Below are positions 57,901 through 64,000 of a DNA stretch of 64,000 nucleotides, piece after piece. The notes below the pieces were generated by a model. That model saw nothing but the letters and a program-made list of their open reading frames with translations. It searched no databases and was not told where the DNA came from. Both the position numbers and the translations under genes were made by a program. Source of the stretch: Desmodesmus armatus (taxonomy: Eukaryota; Chlorophyta; Chlorophyceae; Sphaeropleales; Scenedesmaceae); assembly GCA_007449985.2 (NCBI GenBank), contig VIIQ02000101.1, positions 186,001-250,000 of the forward strand, in the 5' to 3' direction. How positions within the stretch are numbered: position 1 is the stretch's first letter; each line of letters opens with the position of its first letter.

Positions 57901-60900
57901 ATGTGGCACATTGGGATGACAAGGCACGCTACACTGGCATGCAGCAGCAGAAAACCTTAAAACACAAATAACAACACGGAAATTAGATAATTCGCGGCTG
58001 CACAGGCATTGCCTTGGCCAGGTCAAACAATGTCTCACCCAGCAGGGCGAGCTCTCTGTCTCTCATTTGATGATGATGATGATTTGTGTTACATTGGGGC
58101 CTGTCAATCCAGACCATAAGCTGCCGACCAGTGGCAACCGGGGACACCAATCCATTATCCCCCCAAAAGTAACAAGGCGCCACCTATGACCTGTCTCATT
58201 TGGGTGCAAGGAGTTGCCAGCAGCATGAAGAAGAAGAAGAAGGGTCCCACGACCCTCGACATGCCAGCAGCATGTCGAGGGTCGTGGGAGGGCTAATCGT
58301 GCGTTTGGGGGCCTTTTCGAAAATCGCGCGCGGTCCAGGGTTTAGTGCGAGACAAGCGGCTCAGAGAGGCCATTTTTGGCCAGCTTGGCATCCTGGGTGC
58401 GTGGCGCAGCTGGTTAGCGCGTAGGTCTCATAACACCAACATGTCATGACACGGTCGTGCCGTGGGAAATCCTAAGGTCGTGAGTTCGAGCCTCACCGCG
58501 CCCAGTTTTGTCCATATTGCTGCTGCTGCTTGCTGCTGTAGCTCCAGGACTGAGAGGCGCAGGGACTGAGAGGCGCCGGGGGGGGGGGCAGGAGGGAAGG
58601 CAATGCACCCTGCAGCCTCCAAAACAGGGGGGGGATGAGGAGGGAAGGGGATGCCCCTTGCTGCCTCAATAAGAGGGTGGTGTTTGCTCCATGACTGGGG
58701 GGGGGAGGGGAAGAGGAGAGTAGGGAATGCTTGAAGAGTGTGAGCAAGGTGGTCTTGCGGTTGTGACCAACGCTCAGCGCCGCTGTGCTCCAAGTCATTT
58801 GCTCAGATGTGCTCGTGTGGACCGTTTTACCCCCCCCCCCCCCCCCCCCCCCCCCGCTCAACTTCTCAAGCATCCCCTTGCCTCCTCTCCCCCCCCCCCC
58901 CCAAGTTGTGGAGCAACACCACCCTCTTATGAGGGTTGCAGCAAGGTGCACCCCCCCCCCCCCCAATTTGACACCACCCTGTTTTGGAGGCTGCAGGGTG
59001 CATATCCTCCCCCCCCCCCCCCCTCTCCCTCCCCCCCCCCCCCCCCTGTCAGTCTTGGAGCCACAGCAGCAGCAGCAGGCAGCAATATGGACAAAACTGG
59101 GCGCGGTGAGGCTCGAACTCACGACCTTAGGATTTCCCACGGCACGACCGTGTCATGACATGTTGGTGTTATGAGACCTACGCGCTAACCAGCTGCGCCA
59201 CGCACCCAGGATGCCAGGCTGGCCAAAAATGGCCTATCTGAACCGCTTGTCTCGCACTAAACCCTGGACCGCGCGCGATTTTCGAAAAGGCCTCCAAACG
59301 GTGTAACACTTCTTCTTCAAGGCCTCCAAACGCACGATTAGCCCTCCCACGACCCTCGGACCAATGGATTGGTGTCCCCGGTTGCCACTGGTCGGCAGCT
59401 TATGGTCTGGATTGACAGGCCCCAATGTAACACAAATCATCATCATCATCACCCTCGACATGCTGCTGGCAACTCCTTGCACCCAATGAGAGACAGAGAG
59501 CTCGCCCTGCTGAGTGAAACGATGTTTGACCTGGCCAAGGCAGCAGGGTTGCACAATACGTGTGATTGGGCACTTCCCAGAACGTTCGAACGCGTATTAT
59601 ACGTTACGTACGGACGATACGGGGACGTGGCCCAGGCCGACCGGTCGTGGTACCACGCCTGCGCTGTCCCGCGGTTCCTCAAGTGTGAATATCACCCTCC
59701 ACCCCCTCGATAGTATGTTTGAGGCACTGCAGTGATTGTCTCTTGTCAAGCGTTCTAGTAGGAGCAACCCTGCTTCTGCCATCGTGCACTTAACGTATCG
59801 GCCCTTCGCCACGTACCGGCCCAAAAGGCAGAACGTTCGTACGCGATACGATACGCGTTCGATACGAGTCGTTCAGAACGTTCGGTGCAACCCTGCAAGG
59901 CAGTGCCTGTGCCACAGGCTGTGCAACAGGCTGAGCCGCACAGTCGTTGGTTTCAGTGTTTTTCAAGGTAGTTCTGCTGATGTAGCGTGCCCTTCCCCCT
60001 CCCCTGGGTGCAGCATGCAGTACAGCATGCCAGCAGCTGGCTACAGCCGCCTCTCGCCACCTGGACAAATTGCAGTTCCCTCTCACAAGGAGTGCTGCAC
60101 CCCTGCCCCAGCTGATGTGTGAAGGCTGTGCGTGTCAGCTGGCACGGATGTTGCTTGCACGCTTGAGGCATCACCCTCGCGCAACGCCTTCCTGCCAGCA
60201 CACAACCTTGCGCACAGGAGGGTGCACCCTGTAGTGTAACTGGCAGCGCTGCAGAAAATATGGGCAAATAGTACCGAGCCACCAGGGATCAATTCCCTGC
60301 CGATAATTTGGCAGGCACGGTGCACAGCGCCAACAACGACATTCCGTTGAAGTGCGGAAGCAGCTGGGCTGCAATTACCTCCATGGCAATGTGGGCCATC
60401 TGTACAAACTTTCAACACTTGTGACACACCTGATCACATGCGGGTGGGTCAACGGTTGGCTCTGGGTGCTCCGCGCTTGTGGTTATGTCGTGACTGGCCC
60501 TCTGCTCTGCTGTGCGTGTCTGCAGGCCGCATCATTGCTGAGCTGCAGGCAGGAGCTGACTACCAGCTGCTGGTGCACCCCGGTGACATCAGCTATGCAC
60601 GAGGCTATGCGACACAGGTGAGGCAGCACGACTAGGGTGTGGCGCCTTGCTGGAAGAAGTCGTGAATGCGCTCTGATAGGATACAGCATCCCAGCATAAT
60701 GCCCAGCACACAACACCAGAAGTGTCACACGGGTTGAACAAGCAGCTGCACTGCTTAGATTGAACTGCCGCAGCCGGCCGGACTGAAGGGATGCAAGCGG
60801 CCAGCACAGTAGCTTACAAAGGCATGCAAACATCTTGCCAGCACTGTTAGTCCTGGGCATCAGTTGCACAGAAAGCTGCAGTTACGCATGTTGTTGTTCT

Positions 60901-63900
60901 GCCACAAGGTCGAAGCACCTGGATTGCGTCGGTATCCTACAACTCCCTTGCTTGCCAAACACTACGAACACCCGCAGTTATCTCATCAAGGAATGGCCTC
61001 GCTGTTCCACAGAAACCTCAACAGAAACTGTAGCGGTGGCGCTAAGCCAGCAGCGTGCGCACTGCATGCCAGATGTAGAAGGTGTTACAAGGGCTACGCA
61101 AGCAGCTACGCTGCAACTGAGCCCAGCACCGGAGGGACGCAACCAGTACAGAAGGGGGCCGTCGGAACAAACCCCACCCTCAAAAGCTTGTGACTGCATG
61201 CCACAGCGGCCTGTTTGCAGCGTAGCTGGCTGATCCTCAGGATCATGTAACGTTTCTTCTGCTGCTGCCTGCCATGCTTGTGATACTCCCCTGACCCTGC
61301 ATGTCTGGCTGCAATTGGCAACTGCACCCGTCGCAGGGTTCAGTTGCAACGTAGTTGCTTGCGTACCCGTGCAACACCTTTCTTCTTCTTCTGCACCCGT
61401 TGCAGTGGGACAACTACCACCATCAAATGGAGCCCATCATCAGCACCATGCCTTACATGACACAACACGGCAACCACGAGCGGGACTACCCCAACACTGG
61501 TGACAGGTTCAACTGGGCCTATGACTCAGGGGGCGAGTGTGGGGTGCAGCTGGAAAGGTGGGTGGCTGCCATTTGTCACGACTGGCCTGTCCATTGACAT
61601 GTGCTACATGTTATACACTATCATGATGTTGCGGGGTGATGATGGAGGTATGGGTGGCCGGCAACATATGGAGGGCTGACCGGGGGGCCGGCTGTCATGA
61701 CTGGCATGTTCTGGGCACTGTGTTGCGTGTGGATGGGGGAAAGAGGGATGTCACAGTGTGGTGTTGGCAGGCACAACAGGCCAAGAGGCAGGCATGGTGC
61801 ATGGGCAAGCTTGACAAGTGACAGAGGGAAAGGCCAGTCCCTTCCTCTGCATAGCTTTTCTTCACCCAAGTGGCCGTGGTCAACCTTGCCTTGTCCTGCC
61901 TGTGCTACACTCATTTGCCTTGCTTCTGCTACAAGCAGCATAGCTGCAAGCTAGGGCTGCAGCGTTGCTGCTGGTTGTGTACATGACGTGACATTTCTGC
62001 CCCTTTTTGCGATATGCAGGAGGTTCACTATGCCCCAGGCAGGCCCTGACAAGCCCTGGTACTCCTTTGACTTTGGTCCCATCCATTTCCTGCAGTACAG
62101 CACAGAGCACGACTTTGCACCAGGTGGGCCTGTCATGCGAGTGCATTTAGGAGTGCTTCGTCCCCTGTGAGCCTTGTGTGGCTCCTGGGCGATCAGGCAA
62201 GGCCCTGATCCCATAAGGTAGTCATAGCAGTAGTTTTGCAGCACTGAGCAATCACCAACAAATAGGTGGGGGGGATGGCGTGAAGGTGTGGTGACTGCCA
62301 CCGGAACTGCAGAGTTTGTATGATGGTTTTTTTGGTATCAAGCAGACACTGCAGTATTTCCATGCTATGCCACACTGCCCGCACAACAGCTCTTTGGCAG
62401 TTTGAGCTGCCGTAACCTGTTGGCCTGGTGTTGCAACATCACTGTCACCCTCACACACTCAGTGCTTATCTGCCATATCGCTCATCTTGCACGACATCAC
62501 AACAACCAGTCGACACTCCTTATCACGGCTGGACTGCTGACTCCATGCGATTGTGTGCAGGCAGCGAGCAGCACAGCTGGGTGCTAGCAGACTTGGCTGC
62601 TGTTGATCGCCGTCAGACGCCATGGGTGGTGGTGGCTGGGCACCGGCCGCTGTATATCTGCAGCGTCAACGATATTTCGCTGGATGGGGACCAAGCAGTG
62701 GCAGCAGAAATACGCGTAGCTTTTGAAGAGGTTTTCGTGAAGTACAAGGTAGGTCATGCGTGAAGTACAAAGTACGTTGTGCAGTACATAATAAGTGAAG
62801 CTTTTGAAGCGTCGCATTGTGAAGTACAAGGTACGTTGCATGTCTCCCTTGTGACTCAAATAGTGAGTTGCATTGTTGTAGTTGTATTTCAGCAGCTGCG
62901 GCGGCTGGCTCTATTGGGGTAGGTAATAGACTTTCCAAATGTTGTCTTTCTGCAATACATGCTCTCTTGCGTTGTTATCAGCAGTATGATTGGGGTAGTG
63001 CTGTGAAGGGTGATGCTGATCAGGCAGTCTCCCCAGCCTCTCTGCACTCAGTACAAGCTGAACAACACTTCTGCCCAACGTGGGCAAGTGATGACTGCGT
63101 CCAGCAGCATGCTGGTTTCTCACTCAAGGCAGCATAGAGCAACTCCCTGCCCCGCTGCAACCATTTGGCATTTGGCATTAGTCGCCTGGGTTTTCCAACA
63201 AAAAAAAAAGGTCCACCCCACCCTGCCCCATAGGTGGACCTCACCCTGCTGTTGCTCTCCACCCCACCCTGCGGAATGTCATCTGATGTATCATTTTGTA
63301 TGAATTTATATAATTTAATATGTTAATATATTACTTGATGTTATCATTGCCCCCACAGGTTGACCTCACCCTGCATGGCCACCACCACACCTACCAGCGC
63401 ACCTGCCCTGTCATAGCTGGCGAGTGCCAGACCCCCACACCCAGCAGCACCAGCAGTCCCAGTGACACAGGCACCAGTGGTCCCAGCAGCAGCAGCAGTA
63501 GCAGCAGCAGCAGTGGCAGGTTCAAGGGCCGCAGTGTTCGTGGCAGCATGAGCAGCAGTGCTGTGTATGTGGACGCCCCGGCCCCTGTGCACCTGGTGAT
63601 AGGCAATGCAGGAGCAGAGCTGACGCCTGTGGCGTCAAACCCCGAGAAAATCTGGGAGGTGAGGTTGCTGTTGTGCAGATCGCACTGAAGTGTGCAGCTA
63701 TTCTGCACCACAAGCCAGTGACAAATTCGAGGTAGCCTGCCAAAGTTTCCACCGCTGCTGCAGATCTGACCATATGTGCAGAGCGCTCCAACTCAACATT
63801 GCATTCCTCCCCTCCTGCTCACATTCGTCGTTGCTGTCACTGCTGCTGCTGCTGCTGGCGCTGTTGGTGCTGCTGTTGGTGCTGTTGGTGCTGCTGCTGC

Positions 63901-64000
63901 TGCTGTTGCCTGTTGGGTCATGAAGTCCATCAAGGTGTGGTGGGGCTTCACACGCATTGAGGCTGATGGCAGCCAACTCAAGGTAGAAGCAGTCAGCGAC
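53746..64000 (+). CDS. Purple acid phosphatase, 3' end beyond window
   Basis: Metallophosphoesterase releasing phosphate from organic esters, usually secreted or vacuolar. Eleven exons join in phase to 608 residues so far: 53746-53955, 54254-54411, 54986-55138, 55379-55613, 57006-57162, 60526-60617, 61406-61557, 62020-62123, 62561-62748, 63359-63658 and about 63926-64000. Residues 1-20 are a signal peptide (MKPAWALLMCITLAVGHVGG). A fibronectin-like N-terminal domain contains VSWHGVNHPSHSDWVALLVP and MRVEWTTKSSKHPVVKWG. All five metal motifs are present: ADLG (D281), GDISY (D325, Y328), GNHE (N358, H359), AGHR (H448) and GHHH (H491, H493). A Ser-rich insert follows GHHHTYQRTCPV. The last exon reads VWWGFTRIEADGSQLKVEAV. 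Confidence 0.92.
55587..56640 (+). repeat. Eight copies of a phosphatase exon tail with donor site
   Basis: The true exon end (GCGGTACTACTACGTAGTGG ... GATGAG, then GTGAGG) is followed by seven more or less degenerate copies at about 55670, 55850, 55927, 56128, 56317, 56399 and 56587. Most keep GATGAGGTGAGG and GCATGCAAGTGGCTGC. Larger units of about 260-290 bp, including CTACGGAACCGGCTGGCTGG, explain the spacing. Confidence 0.9.
57223..57330 (+). repeat. Echoes of phosphatase exon 57006-57162 tail
   Basis: GAGCAGGATGGGTGCATGGA (57225 onward) and CACAGCAGCCTCAACACAAC plus AAGTAAG (57300-57327) repeat the exon end, the second including its donor. Confidence 0.85.
57331..57516. repeat. Foldback element with 70-bp arms
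   Basis: Left arm TTTGGTTCC...ATGCTGGGTGTCGTTGCAG...CCCTGTAACCCCTTCTTC (57331-57405) is the inverse of the right arm GAAGGGGTTACAGGG...CTGCAACGACACCCAGCAT...GGAACCAAA (57440-57516). A shared terminus and a small loop suggest a foldback MITE. A related, weaker foldback lies at 61079-61378. Confidence 0.8.
58395..58504 (+). tRNA. tRNA-Met (CAT), elongator, with 36-nt intron
   Basis: The 5' acceptor strand GGGTGCG pairs with CGCGCCC (one T-G wobble) before discriminator A. The D-arm is GCGCAGCTGGTTAGCGC, the anticodon loop CTCATAA, and the T-arm GTGAGTTCGAGCCTCAC. An intron (58433-58468) sits one base after the anticodon, the canonical nuclear position; elongator tRNA-Met is one of the intron-bearing tRNAs of plants. 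A short T-run after 58505 can terminate polymerase III. Confidence 0.95.
59098..59207 (-). tRNA. tRNA-Met (CAT), second copy, inverted
   Basis: Exact reverse-complement counterpart of 58395-58504, including the 36-nt intron and the discriminator A. The two genes converge across the palindrome centre. Confidence 0.95.
59544..59895. mobile_element. hAT-type MITE with perfect 8-bp TSD and related empty site
   Basis: Terminal inverted repeats CAGGGTTGCAC and GTGCAACCCTG are flanked by CAAGGCAG on both sides (59536-59543 and 59896-59903). The interior is rich in GAACGTTCG and CGATACG words in both orientations. The left palindrome arm (57999-58022) has the uninterrupted site, reading on the minus strand GGCCAAGGCAATGCCTGTGC, so this copy was inserted after the palindrome formed. 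At 352 bp it has no coding capacity. Confidence 0.92.
61079..61378. repeat. Second, diverged foldback in a phosphatase intron
   Basis: GGTGTTACAAGGGCTACGCA (from 61080) and the inverse of 61330-61378 (GTACCCGTGCAACACC end) form imperfect arms of about 50 bp. The arm sequence is related to the foldback at 57331-57516. Confidence 0.65.
62760..62834 (+). repeat. Echoes of phosphatase exon 62561-62748 tail
   Basis: GTGAAGTACAA(A/G)GTA, the exon end with its donor, recurs at about 62760-62772 and 62820-62833; the second copy is preceded by a further tail-like AGCTTTTGAAG (62798). Confidence 0.8.
63227..63251 (+). repeat. Echo of phosphatase exon 63359 head
   Basis: CCCCATAGGTGGACCTCACC resembles the true acceptor and exon start CCCCACAGGTTGACCTCACC. 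Confidence 0.7.

Larger units (their letters stand above)
57996..59542. repeat. Imperfect 1.5-kb palindrome carrying two tRNA genes
   Basis: The arms (about 57996-58510 and 59090-59542) match in inverted orientation around tRNA-Met genes. They share CGAAAATCGCGCGCGGTCCA, the 9240-9330 dispersed repeat with a GAT/ATC array, and GGCGAGCTCTCTGTCTCTCA. Modules in the outer parts are partly reordered between arms. The spacer (58510-59090) holds several long C-runs (one about 28 C) and is itself roughly symmetrical. All of it lies in the phosphatase intron 57163-60525. Confidence 0.88.

Noticed and set aside
58493..59174. Gly- and Pro-rich frames in the palindrome centre
   Set aside because: They arise from poly-C and poly-G runs and the tRNA genes; there is no codon or splice support.
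1..64000. CRISPR arrays, operons or prokaryotic regulatory sites
   Set aside because: The tandem repeats seen lack spacer structure, and the genes are spliced nuclear genes.

Overview
The window looks like nuclear DNA of a green alga (Chlorophyta, probably Chlorophyceae). The reasons are a chloroplast psbO gene whose protein closely resembles the Chlamydomonas one, many short spliceosomal introns (GTGAG/GTAAG...GCAG), an intron-bearing elongator tRNA-Met as in plants, abundant CTG/CAG triplet arrays, long poly-G/poly-C tracts and small non-autonomous DNA transposons. There is no operon logic; each gene has to be assembled from exons. Exon borders below were chosen by splice consensus, reading phase and family homology, without transcript data.

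Layout. 0.3-1.7 kb: a probable DNA transposon. 2.2-16.7 kb: four paralogous genes for small secreted proteins with one Ig-like (Big_1/invasin-like) domain. They form two tandem pairs, A and B on the minus strand and C and D on the plus strand. All share the same two intron positions and phases, a near-constant C-terminal tail and a repeated upstream block; a fifth, orphan copy of that block lies between the pairs. A hAT-type MITE separates C and D. 8.8-9.5 kb: a tRNA-like SINE candidate and an orphan TATA/heat-shock-like promoter. 19.2-22.4 kb, minus: psbO, seven exons, 294 residues. 24.7-25.2 kb: a tandem duplication, one copy of which carries a small MITE. 25.5-33 kb: an inverted duplication of an F-box/leucine-rich-repeat gene; the second copy is frameshifted. 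34-37.6 kb, plus: a Nudix hydrolase of the NUDT14/UDP-sugar diphosphatase type. 39.9-43.5 kb, plus: an unrecognised coiled-coil protein. 43.5-49.5 kb: gene-poor, with dispersed repeats. 49.5-53.5 kb, minus: a DUF1517-family, probably chloroplast-targeted membrane protein. 53.7-64 kb, plus: a purple acid phosphatase with all five metal-ligand motifs, running off the window. It is divergent from the DUF1517 gene across 285 bp.

The most unusual pattern is a set of exon-edge echoes. In the Nudix, coiled-coil, DUF1517 and phosphatase genes, short tandem copies of an exon end together with its splice site lie in the adjoining intron. In the Nudix gene the 66-nt echo differs from the true exon head only at synonymous third positions. 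The large phosphatase intron also holds a broken palindrome of about 1.5 kb carrying two identical head-to-head tRNA-Met genes, and a hAT-type MITE with a perfect 8-bp target duplication whose empty site survives in the opposite palindrome arm.

Limits: 5' ends of the Nudix, coiled-coil and DUF1517 genes and the 3' end of the Nudix gene are unresolved. Most long open frames elsewhere are by-products of CTG-rich sequence.
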